A DNA stretch of 64,000 nucleotides from Solibacillus isronensis (GTDB lineage: Bacteria; Bacillota; Bacilli; Bacillales_A; Planococcaceae): positions 2,284,012-2,348,011 of the forward strand of contig NZ_FVZN01000014.1 in the NCBI RefSeq assembly GCF_900168685.1. The letters are read 5' to 3'. Both the position numbers and the translations under genes were made by a program. Of the stretch, positions 38,503-46,902 are shown piece by piece. Below the pieces are notes generated by a model. That model worked only from the letters and a program-made list of their open reading frames with translations, did not search any database and was not told where the DNA came from. Numbering within the stretch: position 1 is the stretch's first letter; the number at the start of each line of letters is the position of its first letter.

Positions 38503-39669
38503 TTATGTTTGTTCTTTTCCTAGCGTACGATCAAAGACCAGACACGGAATTATAGCGATGACAATGAGCAGTGATAATATAAGCATCAAAATTTGCATGC
38601 CATATAAATCTACCATTAACCCGCCAAAAACAGGTCCAATCATACGTCCAATTGTAGATGCACTATTGACGAGCCCTTGATAGAAACCTTCCTGTCCATG
38701 AGGCGCCAATTTATTGGCAATCATCGGAATGACCGGTGTAAAGAACACTTCCCCAAACGTCAATATGACCATCGCTGCAGCAAACATTTTAAAGTCCTGG
38801 GCAAAATAAACGACGATATAAGATAGCGACATCAATATGAGACCAAGCACGAGCTGATGTTTTATTTTGTTTTCCCAGCGTGTGACAAGCGGTCGGATAA
38901 TCGGTTGAACTGCAACGATCATGAAGCCGTTGATCGTCCATAGTAAACTGTATTCGGACAGGCTCATTCCTAACCCTTGTGTATAAGAAGAAATGGTCGC
39001 GCTCCATTGAGAGTAGCTTAACCAGCAGACAATTAACGATATACTTAATATACTGATCGCCATAATCGGTCCCCTGTTTCTTCTTTTTGTCTCACCTGAG
39101 AACGGTTTAGTTGTCAGTCCCTTCATATCAAAACGCTTATATGTCGTGATGACAAGGACAAAAAATATAGCATAGAAAAATAGATTCGCACTAAATACAT
39201 AGTCAAACTTAATATCGGCAACAATACCTGCCAATGCCGGGCCAATTGCGACCCCTACGTTGTTTGCCAAAAAGATCGAGTTAAACGCTCGTCGACCCCC
39301 TTCTGGCCAGGCACTCCCTGCTATCGCATAAATTGCCGGGTACACAATCCCTCCACTAAAGCCCATCATCGTTAAAAATACAATGTACTGCGGCCAGTCA
39401 TGCCAAATGGTCAACAGAGTGATTGAGATCAAATTAAATACAACCCCAATTAAAATCGCTTTATAGCCACCTAATTTATCAAATAAATAACCGCCTACTA
39501 GATTACCAAACACACCTGCCAATGAATTTAGCATAAGGACAATTCCAGCGGTAGTTAAAGATTTTCCTAAATGATCATGAATATAAATACTATTTAAAGG
39601 CCATAAAAATGAATTTCCGACCGTATTTACGAATGTGCCAATAATTAAAAACCATACTTGCTTCGGCAC
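38503..39669 (-). CDS. yttB: MFS transporter (YttB-like)
   Basis: 388 aa, 12 predicted membrane helices. MFS signature GGYLFDKLGGYKAILIG between helices 2 and 3 (about 59-75). The set of LGKSLTTAGIVLMLNSLAGVFGNLVGG and EGGRRAFNSIFLANNVGVAIGPALAG resembles drug-proton antiporters. The gene is upstream of leuS as yttB is in B. subtilis. Substrate unknown. Confidence 0.8.
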   Translation of the reverse strand: MPKQVWFLIIGTFVNTVGNSFLWPLNSIYIHDHLGKSLTTAGIVLMLNSLAGVFGNLVGGYLFDKLGGYKAILIGVVFNLISITLLTIWHDWPQYIVFLTMMGFSGGIVYPAIYAIAGSAWPEGGRRAFNSIFLANNVGVAIGPALAGIVADIKFDYVFSANLFFYAIFFVLVITTYKRFDMKGLTTKPFSGETKRRNRGPIMAISILSISLIVCWLSYSQWSATISSYTQGLGMSLSEYSLLWTINGFMIVAVQPIIRPLVTRWENKIKHQLVLGLILMSLSYIVVYFAQDFKMFAAAMVILTFGEVFFTPVIPMIANKLAPHGQEGFYQGLVNSASTIGRMIGPVFGGLMVDLYGMQILMLILSLLIVIAIIPCLVFDRTLGKEQT

Positions 39670-39802
39670 TCCACTTCCTCCTTCAATATTTGCTCAATTT
39701 ACTAGTTTATTCTTTAAAAGGAATTTGTACAAGAAAAAGATTTCTATTAGGACACGATGTTCTGTCCGTGTTAGAATAATACGTTAGAGGAGTGAACTAG
39801 GA

Positions 39803-40759
39803 ATGACTGAAACAAATTTCCCTTTCCCGTCAGACGGGAAACGTTATTATACATGGAATCGCTATTTACGAAATGAATTCGGAAAAAAAGTTTATAAGGT
39901 TGCTTTGGATGCTGGATTTGATTGCCCAAACCGTGACGGTACGGTCGCTTTTGGCGGTTGTACATTCTGTTCGGCAGCAGGTTCAGGAGACTTCGCGGGC
40001 AGTAAAGTCGATCCGATTCCGGTACAGTTCGAAAAAATCAAAGCAAAAATGGAGAACAAATGGAAAGACGGCTTAACAATGGCCTACTTCCAAGCGTATA
40101 CAAATACACATGCTCCACTTGAAGTATTAAAGGAAAAGTTCGAAGCAGCACTTGCCTGTGAAGGAGTAATGGGACTATCAATTGCAACGCGTCCTGACTG
40201 TTTGCCGGATGATGTTGTTGAATATTTGGCAGAGTTAAATGAACGTACGTATTTATGGGTAGAACTTGGACTTCAAACTGTTCATGAAAAAACGGCCAAT
40301 TTAATTAACCGCGCACATGATTACGCTACATATGTGGAAGGTGTTAACAAACTGCGCAAGCATGGTATTCGTGTCGTGACACATATTATTAACGGATTGC
40401 CTTTAGAGGATTACGATATGATGATGGAAACAGCCCGTGAAGTGGCAAAGCTTGATGTACAAGGAATTAAAATCCATCTGCTGCACCTTTTAAAAGGAAC
40501 ACCACTTGTGAAGCAATACGAAAAAGGCATGCTGGAGTTTATGGAAAAGGATGCTTATATCCAACTCGTGGCAGATCAGCTGGAAATTATTCCGCCTGAA
40601 ATGATCGTCCACCGTATTACAGGTGATGGTCCAATCGATTTAATGATTGGCCCTATGTGGTCTGTCAACAAATGGGAAGTACTGAACGGAATTGATGCGG
40701 AGCTGGAACGTCGTGGTTCTTACCAAGGGAAGTTTTATAAGGCGGATGTGACAAAATGA
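39803..40759 (+). CDS. ytqA: YtqA/MnmL, radical SAM protein of the TIGR01212 family
   Basis: 318 aa. The radical-SAM cluster motif is CPNRDGTVAFGGCTFC (about 33-48, an extended CX7-14CXXC form typical of the Elp3-like TIGR01212 group). It shows ATRPDCLPDDVVEYL and GLQTVHEKTANLINRAHDY, as in YhcC/YtqA proteins. Recent work on B. subtilis links YtqA (MnmL) with YtqB (MnmM) to the cmnm5U-to-mnm5U tRNA wobble pathway; I rely on memory for that. Its stop overlaps the ytqB start by 4 bases. Confidence 0.9.
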   Translation: MTETNFPFPSDGKRYYTWNRYLRNEFGKKVYKVALDAGFDCPNRDGTVAFGGCTFCSAAGSGDFAGSKVDPIPVQFEKIKAKMENKWKDGLTMAYFQAYTNTHAPLEVLKEKFEAALACEGVMGLSIATRPDCLPDDVVEYLAELNERTYLWVELGLQTVHEKTANLINRAHDYATYVEGVNKLRKHGIRVVTHIINGLPLEDYDMMMETAREVAKLDVQGIKIHLLHLLKGTPLVKQYEKGMLEFMEKDAYIQLVADQLEIIPPEMIVHRITGDGPIDLMIGPMWSVNKWEVLNGIDAELERRGSYQGKFYKADVTK

Positions 40760-41337
40760 AATTAGAACGTGTTCTTCAATATGCACAAACCTTATTGGAA
40801 ATGTCAGTTTCCGAAGGTGATATTGCGGTCGATGCAACAGCAGGAAATGGACATGATACGCTTTTTTTAGCAAATCTCGTTGGAGATGACGGCTATGTGT
40901 ATGCGTTTGACGTACAAAAGAAAGCGGTTGATGCAACACTTCACCGTCTGCTCGATAATGCACTTGAGCATCGGGCAATCGTTTTAAAAGACGGGCATGA
41001 AAATGTTGCAAACTATATTCACAAACCTGTTTCAGCAGCAATTTTCAATCTTGGATATCTTCCAGGCAGCAATCATGAAATTGTAACAAAGCCGAACACT
41101 ACAATCCAGGCGATTGAAAGTTTGTTAAAGTTGTTAAAAGTGGGTGGAATGATCGTTTTAGTCGTTTATCATGGTCATGAAGGCGGAAAAGACGAGCGCG
41201 ATGAAGTGATTCGCTATGTAAGTGATTTACCGCAAAAACATGTACATGTTCTGCGCTATGAGTTTATGAATCAGAAAAATGATCCCCCGTTTATCATTGC
41301 ATTAGAAAAAGTAAAAGAATTTCCGATAGAGGGCTAA
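40756..41337 (+). CDS. ytqB: YtqB/MnmM, SAM-dependent tRNA methyltransferase
   Basis: 193 aa class I methyltransferase. The SAM motif VDATAGNGHDTLFLANLVG lies at about 24-42, with VYAFDVQKKAVDATLHRL next. FNLGYLPGSNHEI (about 96-108) is the family's NLGYLPG motif and GGMIVLVVYHGHEGGK follows. B. subtilis MnmM adds the methyl group of mnm5(s2)U34. Overlap with ytqA (ATGA) shows coupling. Confidence 0.9.
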   Translation: MKLERVLQYAQTLLEMSVSEGDIAVDATAGNGHDTLFLANLVGDDGYVYAFDVQKKAVDATLHRLLDNALEHRAIVLKDGHENVANYIHKPVSAAIFNLGYLPGSNHEIVTKPNTTIQAIESLLKLLKVGGMIVLVVYHGHEGGKDERDEVIRYVSDLPQKHVHVLRYEFMNQKNDPPFIIALEKVKEFPIEG

Positions 41338-41378
41338 GTTTTCTTAGCTCTTTTTCATATCTTTAATGAGGTGAAATG

Positions 41379-41774
41379 ATGCGTTTATGGCATACCGAGT
41401 TAATCCCTTTTATCCCGAAAAGTCAGCTTCTTGCCCAGTGGCGCGAGTTGAACAGCATTTTCGTGAAGGAAGACAAACATGTATTAATCAATTATATTTA
41501 CGAATACCCGAAAGAGGATTTATATATTTATACACAAATCGTTCTGGAGGAAATGCGCGCCCGTGGCATTACGATTCGTACGATTGATAAAATGGATCGT
41601 TATTTTGCCGATCTTCGTATTCCCGAAAACTATCCGCCATACAGCCGGCATCATAATGATGAATATTTAACAATTTGCTACTACAATTTATATGAAAAAT
41701 ATATTCGCGGCCAAAAAGATTTTACTACAGAACAGTTCGAATTATTACAGCAGTATTATTCAATGAAAAAATAA
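41379..41774 (+). CDS. Pyrimidine-dimer DNA glycosylase-like protein (TIGR02328/Pyr_excise-type)
   Basis: 131 aa. The N-terminus MRLWHTELIPFIPKSQLLAQWRELNSIF matches the family related to T4 endonuclease V, which removes UV-induced pyrimidine dimers. In T4 enzyme the catalytic N-terminal residue follows the initiator Met (Thr2); here residue 2 is Arg, so activity is uncertain. GAGGTG precedes the second of two adjacent ATGs, used here. It follows ytqB by 41 bases and may share its transcript. Confidence 0.7.
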   Translation: MRLWHTELIPFIPKSQLLAQWRELNSIFVKEDKHVLINYIYEYPKEDLYIYTQIVLEEMRARGITIRTIDKMDRYFADLRIPENYPPYSRHHNDEYLTICYYNLYEKYIRGQKDFTTEQFELLQQYYSMKK

Positions 41775-41837
41775 TAATATAGTAATAACTATATGATAGA
41801 AAAGGTATGGACTCTTATTAAGAAACGGATATTTTAT

Positions 41838-42098
41838 AAAATTGATTGGAATGAAGGGCGAGTGTTCGTGCTGACGGTTTCACCTTTCGCACTGTTAAAA
41901 CACCAGCTGTCGGCTAACGCCTTTCGCTACAAGATTTTCTCTGTGACGAAAGCGTAAGCGTCAGTCACAAGCAGAGCTTCCTGCGGGAATAGCAAAATTT
42001 ATTTTGCGACGAAAGCGTAGCGACAGAAGCACCGACGCCTGAGACGCTCGTGTAAGGCCGTGCCCGCGGAAAGCGTCCCGGAATGGAAATCAATTTTT
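41838..42098. repeat. Dispersed MITE-like repeat, copy 2 (261 bp)
   Basis: Inverted orientation relative to copy 1 at 26152. It begins AAATTGATTGGAATGAAGGG and ends GGAATGGAAATCAATTTT, giving terminal inverted AAATTGATT. The core at 41979-42036 matches copy 1 with only a few changes. It also holds an extra internal segment (about 41880-41975) with TGTGACGAAAGCGTAAGCGTC that copy 1 lacks. It occupies the gap between the glycosylase gene and the IS3 element. Confidence 0.8.
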
Positions 42099-42168
42099 AC
42101 GCACAGCGAAAAAAAAGCCATTTTTCTCTCATAAAGTGTACCCTTTGTAAAGGACATTTTGAAAAAGC

Positions 42169-43023
42169 CTAGGCAACTTGTTGAAGCTGCTGTCTGTATT
42201 TTACAGGCGGCAGTTTTTTTAAATTCCACTGGCCTCGATAATAATTGTAATACGTCATATAACTCTTTATCTCTCGTTTTACTTCTTCTAACGTCTCACA
42301 CTCTTTTAGATTGGCTTCATCTTTAAAATGCCCGAAGAATGATTCCTGGGGCGCATTATCCCAACAGTTCCCACGCCGTGACATGGACTGACCTAAGCCC
42401 AATCGCTTCACCAATGCTTGATAGATCGGGCTTGTATAATGAAAGCCCTGATCCGAATGGATAAAGGCATCTTTCACTAAATGCTTGTGTTTTTTCAATT
42501 TCTTTAATGTATCGAGGGCGATATCCAACGATAAGGAATTTGATACTTCATACGCTAAAATTTCGTTCGTTTCAGCGTCTTTAATCGTGGATAAATAAGC
42601 GCGTTTTCCGTTTCGATACGTCAAATACGTGATATCTGTTAATAACACTTTTCCTACTACACCTTGTTTGAAATTCCGTTTTAAGTCGTTTGGGCATGTA
42701 CGGTGTTCTTTCGTTGCTTTTACCATACGTCGATAAGGATTCGCTTTTCGAATGGGACAAACAATATCATACTTTTTCATAATGCGACGAATTCGTTTTA
42801 GGTTGTAGGTGATACTATATTGATTTTGAAGTGTCATTTTGATTTGGCGCGCTCCCTTTTTGCGTCCTCGGAAATGATAGGCCTTTAAAATGATTTCTTT
42901 CACTACTTCATCTGCCGCATCTTGGGTTGCCCGGTTTTGGGCGGATTGTTCATCAAAATAATTGTAATAACCCGAACGGGAAACACCCATCATTTCACAT
43001 AAGTAGCTCACCATGCGCTTCAA
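42169..43023 (-). CDS. IS3-family transposase OrfB (integrase core)
   Basis: 284 aa from a TTG, but the frame is open further upstream and overlaps the end of orfA in the -1 frame. The DDE motif is seen as D in LLTDITYL, D in AFIHSDQGFHYTS and E in NAPQESFFGHFK, with 35 residues between the last two as usual. HTH_21-type KAYHFRGRKKGARQIK precedes it. Production as an OrfAB fusion by -1 frameshifting is expected from the family; no classical A6G slippery site is evident. Confidence 0.9.
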   Translation of the reverse strand: MKRMVSYLCEMMGVSRSGYYNYFDEQSAQNRATQDAADEVVKEIILKAYHFRGRKKGARQIKMTLQNQYSITYNLKRIRRIMKKYDIVCPIRKANPYRRMVKATKEHRTCPNDLKRNFKQGVVGKVLLTDITYLTYRNGKRAYLSTIKDAETNEILAYEVSNSLSLDIALDTLKKLKKHKHLVKDAFIHSDQGFHYTSPIYQALVKRLGLGQSMSRRGNCWDNAPQESFFGHFKDEANLKECETLEEVKREIKSYMTYYNYYRGQWNLKKLPPVKYRQQLQQVA

Positions 43024-43061
43024 TTTATACTTTTCGATGGCTCCTTGAATTAATTCAAATT

Positions 43062-43499
43062 TTATTTTCGCTTCAATTGTGATTTCTTCTTCAACATCTG
43101 CCTTTCGAGTAGATCCAGCTTTTTTAGTAGTTCATTCTCTGCCTCAAGTAATCGCGTTTTCGCTTCTAAACGTGCATATTTTTCTTCAAGGCTTAATTCA
43201 CGTTCAAGTTGGCGTCCCGAATTCGTTTTACGTGTATCCTGTAAACCATTTATTCCGGCTTTTCGGTAAGCTGCTTGCCAGCGTTTTGCGGAAGAACGAA
43301 CACGCTCCAAACCGATTAATTCAACGTCCAATCCCGCTTCTTCAAAAATGGCTCTTGGTAATTTCCCCTTTTCATTTTCTGCAATAAAATGACGCTTAAA
43401 TTCATCTGTATAGGTAATGGCCTTGTCACTGACGGCCTGTACATTCGGATTACATTTTAATTGTGCTTGTTGTTTCTCTGTGAAGTAGATTTTTGTCAT
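43062..43499 (-). CDS. IS3-family transposase OrfA (HTH protein)
   Basis: 145 aa. A helix-turn-helix region occupies about residues 25-85 (ITYTDEFKRHFIAENEKGKLPRAIFEEAGLDVELIG and RVRSSAKRWQAAYRKAG). A leucine-zipper-like coiled coil follows (EEKYARLEAKTRLLEAENELLKKLDLLERQMLK, about 105-138), which mediates OrfA/OrfAB dimerisation in this family. It ends with a lysine-rich tail where the frame switch to orfB would occur. Confidence 0.88.
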   Translation of the reverse strand: MTKIYFTEKQQAQLKCNPNVQAVSDKAITYTDEFKRHFIAENEKGKLPRAIFEEAGLDVELIGLERVRSSAKRWQAAYRKAGINGLQDTRKTNSGRQLERELSLEEKYARLEAKTRLLEAENELLKKLDLLERQMLKKKSQLKRK

Positions 43500-43543
43500 T
43501 CAATTCCGCTCCAGTATCTTTTTTCTTATTATAAATAAAAATA

Positions 43544-43589
43544 CCCTACAAGATAGGCTTTTTTCAAAGTGTCTATCTTATAGGGTACA
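43544..43589. repeat. Terminal hairpin of the IS3 element
   Basis: TACCCTACAAGATAG and CTATCTTATAGGGTA form a 15-bp stem with one mismatch around a 16-base loop at the transposase-proximal end. Such structures can shield IS elements from outside transcription. Confidence 0.65.
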
Positions 43590-43629
43590 TTTTATCAGAG
43601 GAAAATGGCTTTTTTGGATTTTCAATCTA

Positions 43630-45090
43630 TTAATCTCTCTTATATGTCTCCCAGAAATCTGCATTTTTAATACCGAGTTTTTTCGGATCAAATACTGGGT
43701 CTTTTCCTTCTTTTTTCTGTTGCTCATAATCTTTCAATGCAATGAGGGCCGGCTTCATGATGAATAATAGCATAATTACATTAATCCATACCGTTAATCC
43801 TAAACCGACATCACCGAACGCCCAAGCTAAATCGGATGTTTTAACTGTACCGTAAAATGCCGAAGCCAATAACACGAACTTCATTAAGAAGATACCGATT
43901 CGTCTTGCACTGCCATTAAACATATACGAAACATTTGTTTCAGCGATATAGTAATATGCCATTAATGTAGTGAAGGCAAACAGGAATAACGAAATTGCGA
44001 CAAACCCTGAACCGAAGTTATTTAAAGCAGGGAACGCATCATTTACTGCCGCTTGCGTAAAGCCTGAATACGTAATTGACTCATCCATTTTTGCCTCGAT
44101 CAGAGCTCCGTCTTGACTACCCTCATGGACATTGTATGTACCCATGAATAAAATCATTAATGCTGTTGCAGAACATACTAAGATTGTATCAATATAAACT
44201 GAAGCTGCCTGCACTAAGCCTTGTTTAGCAGGGTGCGAAACTTCTGCTGCCGCTGCTGGGTGCGGTCCAGTACCTTGACCAGCTTCGTTTGAGTAGATGG
44301 CACGTTTTACTCCCCAGAAAATTGCACTGCCGATCATCCCGCCAAATACTGCATCTGTAGCGAAAGCACTACGGAAAATTAAAGCAAATACTTCAGGCAC
44401 AGCTGTAATATTCATAATAATAATTATAAACGCTACTAACAAATAAGCTAATGCCATGAATGGAACTAAAATTTGGGCAGCATTTGCAATACGCTTAACA
44501 CCACCAAAAATAATTACTGCTAATAAAAGAATAGTAATAATACCTGTAATCCATGGTTCAATCCCAAATGCATTATCAACTGCACCAGCAATGGCATTTG
44601 CCTGAACACCAGGCATTAAAAATGCAACGGATGCAATCATCGCGATGGCAAAAATAACACCTAATGCACGAATACCTGTTGTCTTTTCAATATAGAACGC
44701 TGGCCCACCACGGTATTGCCCATCTTTTTTCTCTTTGTAAATCTGGGCTAACGTCGACTCCATATAAGCCGTTGATGCGCCGATAAAGGCTGTAACCCAC
44801 ATCCAGAACACAGCACCTGGTCCACCGAATGCAATAGCGGTTGCGGTACCGACAATATTACCTGTACCTACACGTCCCGACAATGCAATCGATAACGCCT
44901 GGAATGAAGATACACCGGCTTCTGATTTTTCTCCTTTGAACATTAGCTTAAACATGTCTCCAATTAGCCTAACTTGGGCAAATTTTGTAAGGATAGAGAA
45001 AAACAAACCGACGATTAAAATACCATAGATCATTACCGGGCCCCATAAAATATTATTGGCCCACCCTACAAAATCATTCAAAAAATCCAT
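43630..45090 (-). CDS. Alanine/glycine:cation symporter (AGCS family, AlsT-like)
   Basis: 486 aa with about 11 membrane helices. The AGCS signature is SFQALSIALSGRVGTGNIVGTATAIAFGGPGAVFWMW (about 61-97). NEAGQGTGPHPAAAAEVSHPAKQG is the second conserved cation/amino-acid site. It imports Ala or Gly with Na+ or H+. Single gene; the IS3 element lies 40 bases behind its stop, in what looks like its terminator. Confidence 0.92.
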   Translation of the reverse strand: MDFLNDFVGWANNILWGPVMIYGILIVGLFFSILTKFAQVRLIGDMFKLMFKGEKSEAGVSSFQALSIALSGRVGTGNIVGTATAIAFGGPGAVFWMWVTAFIGASTAYMESTLAQIYKEKKDGQYRGGPAFYIEKTTGIRALGVIFAIAMIASVAFLMPGVQANAIAGAVDNAFGIEPWITGIITILLLAVIIFGGVKRIANAAQILVPFMALAYLLVAFIIIIMNITAVPEVFALIFRSAFATDAVFGGMIGSAIFWGVKRAIYSNEAGQGTGPHPAAAAEVSHPAKQGLVQAASVYIDTILVCSATALMILFMGTYNVHEGSQDGALIEAKMDESITYSGFTQAAVNDAFPALNNFGSGFVAISLFLFAFTTLMAYYYIAETNVSYMFNGSARRIGIFLMKFVLLASAFYGTVKTSDLAWAFGDVGLGLTVWINVIMLLFIMKPALIALKDYEQQKKEGKDPVFDPKKLGIKNADFWETYKRD

Positions 45091-45175
45091 ATTATACCCC
45101 CTTGTTGAAATAATGTATTAATTTGAAATTTAGTATATTACAAATATTCGAAAATTTCGATATATTTTTTTATTT

Positions 45176-45215
45176 AAAAAAATAAACCTAACAAATTGTG
45201 AGTTTGTTAGGTTCT
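45176..45215 (-). terminator. Terminator of the YtpA-like gene
   Basis: The stem AACCTAACAAA/TTTGTTAGGTT is followed by TATTTTTTT on the minus strand. Confidence 0.75.
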
Positions 45216-45218
45216 TTG

Positions 45219-46022
45219 CTATTCAATAATATAGCCCAAATCTCTTAAAACATTGTTAATATAATCAATCGTAAATTTAAAGACATCTTCCCGTTCAAAT
45301 TCAAAATACAGACTATGAAGGCAGCCTTTCCATTGTTTGTAATGAAACTCGGAAAGCGTATGCTCAGTAATCCACTTTTTTGATGTACTGATATCTGTTA
45401 CTTTATCATTTTCCCCTGTCATTAATAATACCGGAATGTCCGGGAACTTCAATTCAGGGTTACGGATTGTCCGAGTCATCTGCTGCCAGTCGCGATACCA
45501 TTTTACTGTCACCATACTCGTTAACGGCAATTGTTCTTTCAACTCCATTAACACATCTGTATTCCTTGTAAGATGATGCGGCTCCAATTCATGTTTCAGT
45601 TTAACATTCGATGTAATGGCACTGAAGCTCGATAAGGCATTCGACAATTTTCCTGGTGCCAGCTTTAAGTTAAACCAAGGTGATGTTAAAACAACACCCG
45701 CACATTCTATTTTATTGTTCTGGAGCACATATGTAGCTATTGCTGCCCCTAGTCCATTTCCGACGATAAATAGCGGTAAGTTATATTCCAGTGCCACTTT
45801 TAACAACACTTTTGTATACTTGTAATATTCTTTAAAATCCTCATCATGATACTTTGTATACTTTCCTTGCTCTCCATGTCCCGGCAAATCTCCCATTACA
45901 ACATGAAAGTGGGAACTGCGGAACTTTTCGATTAACCATGCGTACCACCGGTGATGTTCATATGCGCTATGAAGAATAACGACTACGGCTTTTGGTTGTT
46001 GCTCTGTTTCCCATTTCCACAT
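45219..46022 (-). CDS. ytpA: YtpA-like alpha/beta hydrolase lacking the nucleophilic serine
   Basis: 267 aa. Clearly related to B. subtilis YtpA (MWxWxxxxxxxxVVxIHxxxEHHxRYxWLIExxRSSxxHVVMGDLPGxG), a lysophospholipase-type protein linked to bacilysocin. The nucleophile elbow, GHSMGG in active relatives, reads GNGLGA near residues 88-93, so Ser is Gly. Asp (TGENDKVTD) and His (GCLHSLYFE) remain. It may be catalytically dead or use other chemistry. The start MWKWETEQ, 7 bases behind AAGGAG, was chosen over a start two codons upstream. Confidence 0.8.
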   Translation of the reverse strand: MWKWETEQQPKAVVVILHSAYEHHRWYAWLIEKFRSSHFHVVMGDLPGHGEQGKYTKYHDEDFKEYYKYTKVLLKVALEYNLPLFIVGNGLGAAIATYVLQNNKIECAGVVLTSPWFNLKLAPGKLSNALSSFSAITSNVKLKHELEPHHLTRNTDVLMELKEQLPLTSMVTVKWYRDWQQMTRTIRNPELKFPDIPVLLMTGENDKVTDISTSKKWITEHTLSEFHYKQWKGCLHSLYFEFEREDVFKFTIDYINNVLRDLGYIIE

Positions 46023-46275
46023 GGCCATACTCCTTACATATAAATTATTTTTATGTCATAAACATGAGACCTTTAAAATGAAGTCTGAGTTTTGCCGAGT
46101 ATCAAAAAATTATGATATTGCGCTTTCTTTAATATCGGCATCATTATATTACTATTTATTTGTTTAATTATAATACATTCCGATCTAAAAGAAATGTTAA
46201 TTGAAAAATCTTCACGTTTTGTTACGATATCTATAGATTTATCTACAATTTTATAGAAGAAATGAGGAATTGAAA

Positions 46276-46788
46276 ATGATTTACCCTTATAAGGATAAAA
46301 TACCGACGATTCACCCTTCCGCATTTATTGCCGACTATGCCACAATTACCGGTGATGTAACAATAGGAGCCGAAACTTCAATTTGGTTTAACACGGTAAT
46401 ACGCGGCGATGTGAACAAAACAATAATTGGTGAGCGTGTCAGCATCCAGGATTTGAGCTGCCTTCACCAAAGTCCCGCTTACCCACTCATTATTGAAGAT
46501 GAAGTTACAGTAGGTCATCAAGTTACATTACATAGCTGTACTATTAAAAAACGCGCTTTAGTTGGTATGGGTTCCATCATATTGGACGGGGCCGTAATTG
46601 GCGAGGGAGCATTTATCGGTGCCGGCAGTCTTGTTCCACCGGGAAAAGTCATTCCTCCCAATTGTTTAGCGATGGGACGCCCAGCAAAAGTCGTACGTGA
46701 AGTAACTGAAGAAGATCGCGCAGATATGGATCGCATTATTTCCGAATATGTTGCGAAGGGACAATACTATAAATCACTTCAGAAATAA
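46276..46788 (+). CDS. ytoA: Gamma-carbonic anhydrase-like hexapeptide-repeat protein
   Basis: 170 aa, about the length of B. subtilis YtoA. Left-handed beta-helix hexapeptide repeats run from about 10 to 130 (PSAFIADYATITGDVTIGAETSIWFNTVIRGDVNKTIIGERVSIQDLSCLH). Zinc ligands are the histidines in DLSCLHQS and VTVGHQVTLHSC. Related proteins bind metal; carbonic anhydrase activity is not assured. ATG with GAGGA at 7 bases; a TTG two codons upstream was rejected. Upstream 46029-46275 is AT-rich with nothing clear. Confidence 0.9.
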   Translation: MIYPYKDKIPTIHPSAFIADYATITGDVTIGAETSIWFNTVIRGDVNKTIIGERVSIQDLSCLHQSPAYPLIIEDEVTVGHQVTLHSCTIKKRALVGMGSIILDGAVIGEGAFIGAGSLVPPGKVIPPNCLAMGRPAKVVREVTEEDRADMDRIISEYVAKGQYYKSLQK

Positions 46789-46855
46789 TAAATTCACACT
46801 CATTTACTGTTTGTAAAAAATCTCTTCCTATAATATAGGAAGTTTACTGGAAATT

Positions 46856-46896
46856 ATAAAAAAAGGAGCTATCCATTTAATTGGATGCTCCTTTAT
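46856..46896 (-). terminator. Terminator of metK
   Basis: The stem AAAGGAGC.ATCCA/TGGAT.GCTCCTTT is followed by TTTT on the minus strand. Confidence 0.8.
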
Positions 46897-46902
46897 ATTT
46901 TA

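Larger units (their letters stand above)
42137..43589 (-). mobile_element. IS3-family (IS150-like group) insertion sequence, 1453 bp
   Basis: The ends are TGTACCC...GGGTACA, with 5'-TG and CA-3' as usual for IS3. The inverted repeats extend about 35 bp (both include GACAYTTTGAAAAA and GCCTA). Two overlapping frames, orfA and orfB, encode the transposase. I see no 3-bp target duplication. The outer flanks are themselves inverted repeats (see the split terminator). Confidence 0.85.
42111..43617. terminator. Terminator stem-loop split by the IS3 element
   Basis: The left flank (about 42111-42135) and the complement of the right flank (about 43617-43591) agree over GCCATTTTYCTCTSATAAA with a T run outside. 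This reads as a 19-bp terminator stem with two mismatches, probably that of the downstream symporter gene. The IS sits in its loop. The pre-insertion structure is inferred. Confidence 0.55.

Noticed and set aside
39748..39770. GGACACGATGTTCTGTCC near the ytqA promoter, similar to the ACACGATGTT hairpin at 13032 and 26197
   Set aside because: Shared part is only 10 bases and the surroundings are unrelated; it is probably coincidence.
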